Assembly: GCA_047632015.1 (NCBI GenBank)
Contig: JBLIBC010000002.1
Span: 1-39,152 of the forward strand
DNA: 39,152 nucleotides
Reading direction: 5' to 3'
Source of the DNA: JBLIAZ01 sp047632015
Lineage (GTDB): Bacteria > Bacteroidota > Bacteroidia > Flavobacteriales_C > GCA-002722245
Shown: positions 15,918 through 24,798 of the stretch, piece by piece
Position numbering within the stretch: position 1 is the first letter of the stretch
Layout: each line of letters starts with the position of its first letter
The notes under the pieces: generated by a model
Databases searched by the model: none
What the model was told of the DNA's origin: nothing
Seen by the model: the letters and a program-made list of their open reading frames with translations, nothing else
Position numbers and translations under genes: made by a program

Positions 15918-16508
15918 TTGAAAAAGTTTTTTTACATCCCCGTTTTGTTAGTCGCGCTGTTCCACTTGTCTTTTAGGGTGGAGTATTTGACACTGTACCC
16001 TAAATATTTGGACAAAAAGATTGATAAATTGGTTAAAAAAGTTTTCAAAAAAGAAGACTCTCTTAGTTTAAAACCATTCAATTTACCTGTTGAGTTCCGT
16101 GATCAAAGTCACATTGAATTATTCACTATTACCAAAGACTCAACGAAAAGAGGATTTGTTGCAGTAACGTTAGCTAATGGTTGCGAGGAAGGTGGTTGTA
16201 GTGCTGCCGATTTAGGCGAAGACAATGAATTTACCGACAAGTACGAGCAATATTATTTTGCTACGGTGTTTGATGTAAAAGGTAAAATTTTAAGAGTAAA
16301 AGTGATTGAATACGACTCCGATTATGGTTATGAAATCATGTCAAGAGGTTGGTTAAAGCAATTTACATCCAGTAAAAATGATGAATTTATTTACGGAAAA
16401 AACATCGACGCCATTGCTGGTGCCACTGTCACCGGGGAGTCCATTGTGTCCGAAGTGAATATTTTGAGGATGATCATGGGGAGTGTTAGTCAAGAATTGA
16501 CGCCTTAG
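15918..16508 (+). CDS. Exported FMN-binding domain protein with covalent flavinylation motif
   Basis: Only a TTG start (15918-15920) fits, 3 bp after the porin stop, indicating translational coupling. The 196-residue product has an N-terminal hydrophobic export segment (MKKFFYIPVLLVALFHL). It then has an FMN-binding (RnfG/NqrC-type) domain, with YYFATVFDVKGKILRVKVIE, a YGYEIMSRGWLKQF core and the motif D164-AIAGATVT-G173. In this family ApbE links FMN to the Thr of the GATxT motif, here most likely Thr172. An extra Cys pair in ANGCEEGGCSAAD (C89, C94) could form a disulphide or bind metal. It probably carries electrons at the outer face of the inner membrane or in the periplasm. No apbE or partner reductase lies in the window. 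Confidence 0.8.
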   Translation: MKKFFYIPVLLVALFHLSFRVEYLTLYPKYLDKKIDKLVKKVFKKEDSLSLKPFNLPVEFRDQSHIELFTITKDSTKRGFVAVTLANGCEEGGCSAADLGEDNEFTDKYEQYYFATVFDVKGKILRVKVIEYDSDYGYEIMSRGWLKQFTSSKNDEFIYGKNIDAIAGATVTGESIVSEVNILRMIMGSVSQELTP

Positions 16509-16543
16509 CGAGTAGCGGACAAGGTTGATAATACGGCGATTCT

Positions 16544-17512
16544 TTATTTTACAAAATCTACAATTACACTTCCTGTTTTATGTCCACCACAGGCGTAACT
16601 ATAAGCTTCGTGGATTTCTTCAGGTTTATAGTGTCTGTCAATCACTGCCTTAAATTGAGCTTTTTCGATGAGGTTTTTTACGTATAACAAACTTCTTTTA
16701 CAGTCGGAAGGAATTGGAAAAATGACTCTTTTGCCTCCTTTTATTTTTGTGAATAAGGGCAAGTACAGGTTTTCCGAATTTGGCCCTAATTCAGACGATA
16801 CGTAAATACCTTTAGGGAGTAATAACTTTTTACATTTCCCAAAAGTACTTTTACCGACTGCATCAAAAACAAAATCGTATTTTTCGTTATCAATTTTTGT
16901 AAAGTCTTCTGTTTCAAAATTATAAACTTTGTCAGCACCTAAAGATTTTAGCAACTCTAAATTTTTAGTATTCCCAACTGCTGTGACTTGAATGTCTAAG
17001 CTTTTTAGAATTTGTAAAGCAGCACTACCAATTGCTCCTGTGGCCCCGTTAACTATCACTTTGTTCCCTTTTTCAAGATGTACTTTGTTAATGAAATTGT
17101 AAGCATAATGAGCGCCTTCGGCACAGGAAACCGCTTCATCATATGGCATTCCTTCTGGCATTAATACAACAGGCTCTTTTTCATTAATGGTTAAGTATTC
17201 CGCTTGAGAAGCTAACCCTTGATCGTCAAGTCCCCAAACTCTATCACCCACTTTAAAGTTTTTCACATGCGTTCCCACGGCTTCAATTTGTCCTGAAAAA
17301 TCCGTTCCAGGTACTTGTAATGTGGGTTTAAATAAACCTATGAACAAGCGAATTAAATACGGTTTGCCAGTAAGTCCTCCCCAATCAGTTCTGTTCACTG
17401 TGGTGCAATGCACCTTCACAAGAACTTCATTTTTTTTAGGAATAGGCTTGTCAATTTCTTTTACTTCAAGAACTTCGGGAGTTCCGTATTGGGTTCTGAT
17501 GATTGCTTTCAT
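16544..17512 (-). CDS. MDR-family NAD(P)H quinone reductase / zinc-independent alcohol dehydrogenase
   Basis: This 322-residue medium-chain dehydrogenase/reductase starts MKAIIRTQYGTPEVLEVKE, typical of quinone-oxidoreductase-like members. The catalytic N-terminal half holds PGTDFSGQIEAVG and VGDRVWG. The Rossmann half has VIVNGATGAIGSAALQILK and a VTAVGNTKNLELLKSLGADKV stretch. The structural zinc Cys cluster of alcohol dehydrogenases is absent, which favours a quinone or enone reductase. The substrate is unknown. It converges on the FMN-binding gene with 35 bp between stops. The upstream pseudogene frame runs 47 bp into its start on the same strand. Confidence 0.85.
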   Translation of the reverse strand: MKAIIRTQYGTPEVLEVKEIDKPIPKKNEVLVKVHCTTVNRTDWGGLTGKPYLIRLFIGLFKPTLQVPGTDFSGQIEAVGTHVKNFKVGDRVWGLDDQGLASQAEYLTINEKEPVVLMPEGMPYDEAVSCAEGAHYAYNFINKVHLEKGNKVIVNGATGAIGSAALQILKSLDIQVTAVGNTKNLELLKSLGADKVYNFETEDFTKIDNEKYDFVFDAVGKSTFGKCKKLLLPKGIYVSSELGPNSENLYLPLFTKIKGGKRVIFPIPSDCKRSLLYVKNLIEKAQFKAVIDRHYKPEEIHEAYSYACGGHKTGSVIVDFVK

Positions 17513-17957
17513 GAGGGAGTTTAGGGGGGAAGGTAAGGAATACTAAAAGATATACTTTTGCAATTTGAACTTTAGCGTATACTCGTTTAACTACTCTAAT
17601 TGACAATTCTTGGCCAATACCAGCGGCATTTCCCATGTCTTCAGTGACGTGAAATACAGCATATGGACTGGCTGAAAATAAACGGTCATAATAAACAGAA
17701 GTGCTGTCGTTACCATCAAAATGTTCAGGAAGGTCCACTGATCTTTTAAATGGCAAAAACACTTAAACAAAAAATGCTGGGTTGTTGTATTCTCTTTTTG
17801 CCGGTATCGCATTGGCAAGTCGAGACCTGTAAACGCCGCCATTTAAACTGAATTTAAAAGGCACCACTTCCATTTTGTGTTTGGCTTCTTTTAGACCGGC
17901 AAAAGCGGCATTCGATGAAAGTAAAATAACAGTTATTAGGGCAATAGTAAATTTCAT
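17466..17957 (-). pseudogene. Secreted hypothetical protein interrupted by an in-frame stop
   Basis: ATG at 17955-17957 opens a clear signal peptide (MKFTIALITVILLSSNAAFA) and 44 more residues. TAA at 17763-17765 then stops the frame. The same frame continues beyond the stop with protein-like sequence (FLPFKRSVDLPEHFDGND, YYDRLFSASPYAVFHV) to 17466, overlapping the start of the reductase gene by 47 bp. The smooth continuation suggests one gene broken by a nonsense change. The alternative is a genuine 64-residue secreted peptide followed by an unrelated frame. I do not recognise the family. It lies just downstream of another broken secreted-protein gene on the same strand. Confidence 0.45.
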
Positions 17958-17991
17958 GCGGTAGGTAAATTGGTAGCGTTAAAGTGTCAGT

Positions 17992-19747
17992 TTACTGTTT
18001 TACTAAAGTAGCTTTTTGTTCAGATCCTGAGTTTTCATTGAGAACCACTAATAGATATATTCCTGGTACAAGATCACTTAGATCAAGCTTTGCGTTAGCA
18101 GCTGTTGACCTGTGTTGAATGACAACTGACCCCGCACTACTTATCACTTTAAATTCATGCATTCCGTCTTTGTTCATCTGCACATTAACCACAGAGGATG
18201 ATGGGTTTGGATAAACTGTAGATATCAGCGAATTTTCCAAATTGTCAACAGAAGTGACAATTACTGATTCACAAAATGAGGTGTCCACGCAACTGTTTTT
18301 ACTGACTTCTACAGCGTAACTTCCTGTCACTGCAGAGGCATAAGAAATGTCAATCTCATTAGGGACAAGGGAATAAGAATTATTACAGTCTAACCATTTG
18401 TAGCTTGCATTAGTTTGGTTAGACGTTAAAGCACCTAGGATTCTTGTGACGTTTTTATTGATGCTCGTCACATTTAGAGTGACAGTAATAGAGCTGTCAC
18501 AACCGTTCAAAGCAGTGTAAGTTTTACTGTATACTCCATCTGTTTTTTGGTAGTCCCCATGAATGCCCACGCTGTCCACATAGCAAATAGAAAGAGAGCT
18601 TGTTTTTTGAAAATAATTGGTAGAGTCTGTTATGTGCAATGGGATCGATAAAGTGTCAATTTGATATGGGCTACAAGTCTTGTTAACTGCAATCAATTTT
18701 ACGTTTTGAAGTCCAGGACAATTAAAGGTATGAGTAGGATTAACAACATTAGTAGTGCTTTCGTCTCCAAAGCCCCAAAGAACAGAATCCGTACTTGCAC
18801 TTAAATTTCCAAAGCTGATGGTAGCGTTAAAAGCGGTAATATCGTAATAAGGAACTAAAGGACTGTAGGTAAATAGAGCTCTTGGAGTAATACATCTCAC
18901 GGTGTCAATGTAGGTAGCTTTTGTCATTGCAGTTTTGCCTGCCACGACATTACCTTCCACTTCCAATACAGGAACACCTGCATTGGTATCAAACCAAGCA
19001 TACTTTACGAGGGTATCTAGCTTTCCACTGGTTACTTGGGCTGTATGCAAACTATAAGACCGGTAAATGATCGTTTTTACTTTAAGTACCGAGGCGTAAG
19101 TTTTGTATAGTGTCGTTAAACTTCCCCAACCTTCCACGTGATTTACTCTTTTTCCGTTAACCACATTTTTAAAGTTTATTCCTTGCTCATTCAAATCAAT
19201 CGCAAAAGGATAATTGTTTACTGTCTTTTCCAGCGTACTGTATAGGAAAGCTGTAAACGCTATACTCGTTGCTATACTGAATAGGAATCGTTATTGGCAA
19301 AGCTCCTTTTTGAATAGTAGTACCAAATATTTTATACACAAGCTCTGCACTGTGTTTTTTATAATGGTGTACTATGTTTTTGAAAGTGATTGTTCCAATT
19401 ACCAAGGAGTTTAACGCTTGTTCCCCTAAATCAGTATATGTCGAAAATTTGGAATTACAACCAAGTAATATGCTGTTGGCAGCGCACCAAGTATTTTTAT
19501 AACCACCCTCTTATGGAACAATCCATTTAGTATCACTTTGAGAATTTACAACCAAGCCTGAATAGTCCCAAGTAATACTGGCTCCGGTAGTGTCAAAATT
19601 TTGATTTTGTAAGTTACTTACAACGTTGGATAAGTGTATGCTGTCTCCTGCACTGGAAAAACTGCTTGAATTGTATGTTATTTGAGCGAATGAAATGGTA
19701 CTTAAAAAGCTAAAAAGTACTAGAGCGAATGTTTTTTTGATCATCAT
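17992..19747 (-). pseudogene. T9SS-secreted PKD-domain protein, broken by an in-frame TAA and a 4-bp duplication
   Basis: A start at 19744 or 19747 gives a signal peptide (MIKKTFALVLFSFLSTISFA) and 55 further residues. An in-frame TAA follows at 19511-19513. The frame continues unbroken (GYKNTWCAANSILLG) until 19196. There GATTGATT (forward 19194-19201) shifts it by one; deleting one GATT restores CDLNEQG. The rest (17992-19194) is open for about 400 residues. It has a PKD-like domain (VLWGFGDESTTNVVNPTHTF), Cys-rich repeats and a type A sorting domain starting VYPNPSSSVVNV. The repaired protein would be about 580 residues and exported through the type IX system. Two independent lesions argue for decay; assembly errors remain possible. 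Confidence 0.7.
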
Positions 19748-19863
19748 AAAATTCAATTTATATATTACGACTGTTTTAAAATAGCGAAGCTTCCTATTAT
19801 AGGTGAACAAGCACCAGATAATCACATACGTAGCAATTCAAATAAAGTTACGTTTTAGGGCAA

Positions 19864-20000
19864 TAAATTTGTTCAGTCGTAATATTTGTTGTATATTATA
19901 CTGGTTATCAATCAATTTGAATTACAATTAACTTCAATATATATTGTACACCACTTAGACTAGACTATAAAAAAGGCGCTCTGAACAGGCGCCTTTTTTG
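19864..20000 (+). ncRNA. Candidate small RNA in the divergent gap before the PBP gene (also describes 19748-20077)
   Basis: The 330-bp gap between the divergent starts at 19747 and 20078 has no ORF. Yet it holds a strong terminator hairpin at 19969-19999 that belongs to no visible gene. TAAATTTG at 19864-19871 matches the -7 consensus exactly, although no good -33 box is seen. A transcript from about 19878 to 19999 would be roughly 120 nt and has no ATG. A minus-strand origin between 20000 and 20077 is the alternative. Function is unknown; the case rests on the orphan terminator. Confidence 0.35.
19969..20000. terminator. Orphan intrinsic terminator
   Basis: AAAAAAGGCGC pairs with GCGCCTTTTTT around a short loop (CTCTGAACAG region), with T tracts both ways. 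It lies between two divergently transcribed genes and therefore must end an unannotated short transcript, or protect the PBP promoter from read-through. Confidence 0.8.
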
Positions 20001-20077
20001 TGTTTGATTCTCAGTACAATTTGCGCTTACTTTTTGTACTTGGAAGTGATGTTAATAAGGTTTAAGTATATTTACTC

Positions 20078-22303
20078 ATGGCTAAAAAGCATGGCTTGTT
20101 TCGTAAAATTTTCGTCAAATTAGGATTGCTTTTTTGCATTTCAATCGTTTTATTATTTGGCTTTTATCACAGCGTAAGTTTTGGTTTTTTTGGTGAGCTA
20201 TATTCCAAGGAAGACATCGCGTCTTTTCAAAACGACCAAGCGTCCATTGTATATTCAGAAGACGGAAAAATAATAGGTAAGTATTTTAGTAAAAACAGGA
20301 CAAATGTTAAGTTTGATGACATTCCATCTCATTTGATTCATGCCTTAGTAGCCACAGAAGATGCCCGGTATTATGAGCATGAAGGAGTTGATTCTAGGAG
20401 TGTATTGAGGGTGTTGGTAAAATCGATTTTGCTTCAAAACAGACATGCAGGTGGCGGCAGTACAATTACCCAACAATTGGCTAAAAACATGTACGGACGC
20501 AAGGGGTTTGGAATAATGACCATGCCCGTAAATAAATGCAAGGAAATCATTTTGGCAGGACGAATTGAATCTATTTACAACAAAAATGAAATATTAGCTC
20601 TGTACCTTAATACCGTTCCTTTTGGTGAAAATGTTTACGGAATTGAAGCTGCTGCAAAGCGATTTTTTAACCAATCAGTAAGTGATTTAAAAATTCAAGA
20701 ATCTGCTATGTTGGTAGGTATGTTAAAAGGCAATTCTTTGTACAATCCAAGGTTGCATCCAGAACGTGCATTGTCCAGAAGGCATGTAGTATTGAACCAA
20801 TTGTATCGTTATGGATACATTAATGAAGAGGTGGTGGATTCATTACGAGAGCTTCCTTTAACATTAGATTATGCTAATTATAATGCCGAGGGAATTGCTA
20901 ATTATTATTTGTTTCAGTTGAAAAAAGAGGCAATAAAAACATTAGAAAACTTGAATGCTCAAGCGGGAGTTAATTACGATTTAGAAAAGGATGGTTTAGT
21001 AATTCAGAGTACTTTGAATTTTGAGTTACAACATGCTGCAGCTAGTTCATTTAAGGAACATTTGGGTGTGATGCAAAGGCGACTAAAAGCCGAGTATAGT
21101 GATAAGGGACAAGCCAATGAGTTGAGTGAGTTAGTTCAAATGGAATACGATAAGCTGGGGATCACTAGCGACGCTGTTCATCCAGTTGACCTGTTTTCGT
21201 GGGATGGGTTTTACACCGATTCAATTACCACTCGTGACAGTTTAAGACAAGCATTGAGTTTACTTCATGCTGGTTTAATTGCTATTAATCCTGCCGATGG
21301 AGCAATTAAAACATGGGTAGGAGGTATTGATTTTAGAACGCAGCCGTATGATCAAGTTTTGGCAAAAAGACAAATGGCATCGACCTTTAAACCGTTGTTA
21401 TATGGGGCGGCCATTGAAAGTGGTATTGAACCCTGTGATTATATAGATAACAGTCCTTTTTCATTGACTGATTACGAAGGCTGGACACCAGAAAATTACG
21501 ACCATGAATCTGGTGGAAAGTATTCCGTTGCCGCAGCATTGGCCTTTTCTAAAAACTTACCTACGCTGCATTTATTTTTTGAAATGGGTTTTGAACGGTT
21601 AGATTACTTATGGAATAAAATTGGTTTTACTTCGGTGTTAGAAAACAAACCTTCGGTTGCTTTGGGCACAGCAACCGCCAATTTAAAGGAAGTAGCTGTT
21701 GCTTATGCCATGTTTGCTAATGGTGGTTTCAAAGTAAATCCCTATTGTATTCAGTCCATAAAAACTGCATCGGGGGAAATTATTTATGCTAATGAGCAAA
21801 GCTTGAAAAGGGAAAAATTAATCCAAGATCAAACCGCTTTTTTGATGAATGCAATTTTGCAAAAAGCGATTCAGGAAGGAACAGGGACATCGTTGCGAAA
21901 TAAGTATCAAGTAAAAATTCCTTTGGCTGGAAAAACGGGTACTGCTCAGTCTTTTTCAGATGCTTGGTTTGTGGCTTATAATCCCAACATAGTGATGGCT
22001 TCAAGAGTAGGAGCCAATTCTCCCACGATACATTTTAAGGATGGCTCGAATGGTTCGGGAGGTAAACTAGCCTTGCCTTTGGTTGCACAAACCTTTGCAA
22101 AAACTCAGCGTAATAAAAGCTTGAGCAAGTTGTTGTTTAAGCAATTTCCAACCTTACCGAAGGAATACATTGATGCACTTGCCTGTGATAATTTTAAACC
22201 TGACAACAAGCTTATTCAATTTTTGGATCGTTTTAAAAAGAAAGAAACGACTTTAAAAAAGAAGCAAAGAAAACGTACAAGGAAAAAAATTAAACTTTTC
22301 TAG
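20078..22303 (+). CDS. Class A penicillin-binding protein 1A (transglycosylase/transpeptidase)
   Basis: This 741-residue bifunctional peptidoglycan synthase has an N-terminal membrane anchor (about 11-38). The GT51 glycosyltransferase domain shows E94-D95 in ATEDARYYEHEG, GGSTITQQLAKN (126-137) and RIESIYNKNEILALYLN. The transpeptidase domain has S435-T-F-K438 as nucleophile motif, S491-K-N493 and K619-T-G621. The nucleophile context is RQMASTFKP instead of the common RQPGS-type, a mild variant. The tail is strongly basic (KKKQRKRTRKKIK). It polymerises glycan strands and cross-links peptides outside the inner membrane. It stands alone, with a terminator upstream. Confidence 0.93.
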   Translation: MAKKHGLFRKIFVKLGLLFCISIVLLFGFYHSVSFGFFGELYSKEDIASFQNDQASIVYSEDGKIIGKYFSKNRTNVKFDDIPSHLIHALVATEDARYYEHEGVDSRSVLRVLVKSILLQNRHAGGGSTITQQLAKNMYGRKGFGIMTMPVNKCKEIILAGRIESIYNKNEILALYLNTVPFGENVYGIEAAAKRFFNQSVSDLKIQESAMLVGMLKGNSLYNPRLHPERALSRRHVVLNQLYRYGYINEEVVDSLRELPLTLDYANYNAEGIANYYLFQLKKEAIKTLENLNAQAGVNYDLEKDGLVIQSTLNFELQHAAASSFKEHLGVMQRRLKAEYSDKGQANELSELVQMEYDKLGITSDAVHPVDLFSWDGFYTDSITTRDSLRQALSLLHAGLIAINPADGAIKTWVGGIDFRTQPYDQVLAKRQMASTFKPLLYGAAIESGIEPCDYIDNSPFSLTDYEGWTPENYDHESGGKYSVAAALAFSKNLPTLHLFFEMGFERLDYLWNKIGFTSVLENKPSVALGTATANLKEVAVAYAMFANGGFKVNPYCIQSIKTASGEIIYANEQSLKREKLIQDQTAFLMNAILQKAIQEGTGTSLRNKYQVKIPLAGKTGTAQSFSDAWFVAYNPNIVMASRVGANSPTIHFKDGSNGSGGKLALPLVAQTFAKTQRNKSLSKLLFKQFPTLPKEYIDALACDNFKPDNKLIQFLDRFKKKETTLKKKQRKRTRKKIKLF

Positions 22304-22426
22304 TAGCATATAAATTCCAAATATTTTAGAACAACAAGAATCTTTTTCCCAGTCGATGAAATGGAATTTACGTCTGGATAGAATAGATTCTCAAGAAACG
22401 AAAAGTAAATAAAATGTATCGTTTTA

Positions 22427-22486
22427 GTGACGTCACACATTATCACGTTTTTTACTTGACATTAGTTGACGAGAATAGTACTTTCG
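22427..22486 (+). promoter_or_regulatory. Promoter of the PKD-module gene, with 10-bp palindrome upstream
   Basis: CTTG at 22455-22458, a 20-bp spacer and TACTTTCG at 22479-22486 fit the Bacteroidota promoter with one mismatch in each box. The leader would be about 22 nt to the ATG at 22515. The perfect palindrome GTGACGTCAC at 22427-22436 lies just upstream and could be an activator site. The promoter is moderately supported; the palindrome is a guess. Confidence 0.5.
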
Positions 22487-22514
22487 TGAAACTCATTTTA
22501 TAAACAATTTTTAT

Positions 22515-24740
22515 ATGAAAAAAGGATTACAATTATTATCAGTTATAACACTGCTTCTTTTTAGCACTTCAATTTCGGTTGCTCAATGTGACGAGTTTGT
22601 TGAAATTGGCATAAGCGAACATTTATTGTGTCCAGGTGAGGAAACAAGCCTGAATGTTTATACAGATGAGATTGATAAAGTCGCTTGGGATTTTGGTGAT
22701 GGTTCCAGTTCAGATGATCAATACCCCAATAAAAGTTATGATACTGAAGGTGATTATGTTATCACATGTACCATTACTAACAACTGTGGAAAAGACACCG
22801 TACTTACTGATTCGGTCGTGGTGAGTAACTCACAGCCTTTTAAATTCCCTTCGGCAACAATTAATGTGGACAATCCTGTTTGTGTGGATGAGCAGTTTAT
22901 CATGTCAGTTGAGAATGCTTATGGAGATCGAGAAATTAGATGGAACTTAAGTGCTGGAATTACTGATTATAGAGAAGATCACGGACTTGAATTTAGTTTT
23001 TCGGCTGTTGATCAGTATGCCATTGAAGCAAAAGTAACCGATGCGTGCGGCAACGATTCAATTATTCACGGAATTGTTGTTGTTGCAAATAAAACGTCTT
23101 TTGATGGAAGTGTTAGAATTGACAAGAATGACAGTTTGTGTAAAGGAGAAAAAACTGGTTTTTATGTCAACAGCAATGCAAAACATTATGAGTGGTCATT
23201 TTCGGATGGTCAAAATAGCAAGGAAGCAAGTCCATATGTTGCTTTCTCTACAACAGGTAACATCACTTTTAGTGTAAAATTAACTGACTACTGTGGGAAT
23301 GATACTACGCTGAATGATTCAATTTATATTAAAAGTGGAGGTGGAGTTTTTAATGGTTGGGTTTCTCTTTCCGTTCCAGATTCAATTTGTTTAGGTGACG
23401 AACATGAGTTTCAAGCAGCTGTAAATGGTGCAGGCTCAGCTACATTAACTTTTGGAAATGGCGACACTGTGACCACCACAGATGAATATTATAATTACAC
23501 TTATGCGCAAGCAGGAAAGTACGAAGTTACTTTGATAGCAAAGGATCAATGTGGTAACTCTTCTGAATTACATAAAGACTCAGTAGTAGTTGGAACACTT
23601 GGGGAAAGGGAAAATATTCATTTTGAAGATTTTCTTCCAGATTCAGTTTGCCCGGGAGATCAAGTGTTTTTGTTCAATGATGACCTGGAAAAACATGCGT
23701 CTGCTGACTTGTGGAATTTAGGAGACGGTACGGTAAGTAATGAGAAAATCATTTCACATGAATACGCAAGTGCAGGAACTTATAAAGTCACATTAAGTAT
23801 TGTCGGAGTTTGTGGAGATAAAATGGAGATTATAGATTCAATTTATGTGGGGACTGACGTGAAAATTTCTGAAAGAATGGATTTTTTCGATGATGGAGGA
23901 CTTGAAGTAGTGGATAACGAACTTTGTTTAGGTGATTTTGTTTCGGTGTTCACATTTTATCCTGGAGAAGAAGTGGTTCATTTTGGTGACGGAAACCAAG
24001 GAAGCTATGAAGTTGATTCTCTTGCTGTGTTTGGTGAGGGTTTGAAATTACCAATTGGTTTAGCACATCATTCATATAGCGCAAAAGGGAATTACATTGC
24101 TTATTCAATTATTGAAAATGGTTGTGGAATTAAAGACACGGTGCATAGCGAATTAATCCAAGTAAAAGGCAATGTGGCTGTAGATGCTAGTTTAGACCTT
24201 GGGATTGAAAGCGAAGACAACGATACCATAGTACACTGCACGAATAGAGATGTTGTATTTCTAGCCGATGGAGGGAGCTCATATAGCTTTGATTTTGGTG
24301 ACGGAACTACAAAAGTAGTTACTGGAGGTCAAGCAATTTTTATGGAGCATCAATATGCTGCTTTGGGAACTTACGAGGTAAAAGTTACCATTTCTAATAA
24401 TTGTGGAGACAGTGATACTGATAACTTGATGGTGTATGTTACTACTGAATGTACTAAAGTTGATACAGGCACAGGAGGAGTAAACGGAATAGTTGAAATA
24501 TCATTAGCTACCTCGGTTTATCCAAATCCAACAAATGACGTTGTTAATGTAGACGTTAGTTCATTTGGAGGTTCAGCCGTGTTAGTGAAAGTTTTTAATG
24601 TTCATGGACAATTATTATCAACGACTACTGGAACTGGAGATATTCAGCAAATTTCTCTAAGAGAATTTGGAACAGGGTTGTATTTTGTTTCTGTGAAAGG
24701 TGAAGCAGGGTCAGGAGTGTCGGTGGTTCAAGTGAACTAG
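22515..24740 (+). CDS. Secreted protein of seven cysteine-paired PKD-like modules with T9SS sorting domain
   Basis: The 741-residue protein has a signal peptide (about 1-24, ending SISVAQ). Seven PKD-like modules follow and then a type A T9SS tail (TSVYPNPTNDVVNV, from about 667). Each module opens with a Cys in a C-x-G-E/D context and closes with Cys-Gly: Cys pairs 39-91, 123-178, 209-260, 292-346, 379-433, 471-537 and 575-630. Between them lies the PKD core (WDFGDGSSS, WSFSDGQNS, LTFGNGDTV, LWNLGDGTV, VHFGDGNQG, FDFGDGTTK; the second module is divergent). It is very acidic. One disulphide per module is inferred. It is probably a surface adhesin or scaffold; no enzymatic domain is seen. Confidence 0.85.
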   Translation: MKKGLQLLSVITLLLFSTSISVAQCDEFVEIGISEHLLCPGEETSLNVYTDEIDKVAWDFGDGSSSDDQYPNKSYDTEGDYVITCTITNNCGKDTVLTDSVVVSNSQPFKFPSATINVDNPVCVDEQFIMSVENAYGDREIRWNLSAGITDYREDHGLEFSFSAVDQYAIEAKVTDACGNDSIIHGIVVVANKTSFDGSVRIDKNDSLCKGEKTGFYVNSNAKHYEWSFSDGQNSKEASPYVAFSTTGNITFSVKLTDYCGNDTTLNDSIYIKSGGGVFNGWVSLSVPDSICLGDEHEFQAAVNGAGSATLTFGNGDTVTTTDEYYNYTYAQAGKYEVTLIAKDQCGNSSELHKDSVVVGTLGERENIHFEDFLPDSVCPGDQVFLFNDDLEKHASADLWNLGDGTVSNEKIISHEYASAGTYKVTLSIVGVCGDKMEIIDSIYVGTDVKISERMDFFDDGGLEVVDNELCLGDFVSVFTFYPGEEVVHFGDGNQGSYEVDSLAVFGEGLKLPIGLAHHSYSAKGNYIAYSIIENGCGIKDTVHSELIQVKGNVAVDASLDLGIESEDNDTIVHCTNRDVVFLADGGSSYSFDFGDGTTKVVTGGQAIFMEHQYAALGTYEVKVTISNNCGDSDTDNLMVYVTTECTKVDTGTGGVNGIVEISLATSVYPNPTNDVVNVDVSSFGGSAVLVKVFNVHGQLLSTTTGTGDIQQISLREFGTGLYFVSVKGEAGSGVSVVQVN

Positions 24741-24762
24741 GTAAGGTAATATAAGGATTATG

Positions 24763-24798
24763 AAGCAGGAAGAATTGATTTTCTTCCTGCTTTTTTTT
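24763..24798 (+). terminator. Strong intrinsic terminator after the PKD-module gene
   Basis: A perfect 12-bp stem (AAGCAGGAAGAA at 24763-24774 with TTCTTCCTGCTT at 24781-24792) and a 6-base loop are followed by a T tract, 22 bp after the stop codon. Confidence 0.92.

Noticed and set aside
17591..17842. Minus-strand 83-codon hydrophobic ORF starting MAAFTGLD
   Set aside because: It is in another frame from the signal-peptide gene that covers the same DNA, and its composition looks like an out-of-frame translation.
22336..22390. AGAATCT / AGATTCT inverted repeat after the PBP gene
   Set aside because: 7-bp arms with about 40 bp between them and no T tract; likely chance in A/T-rich DNA.
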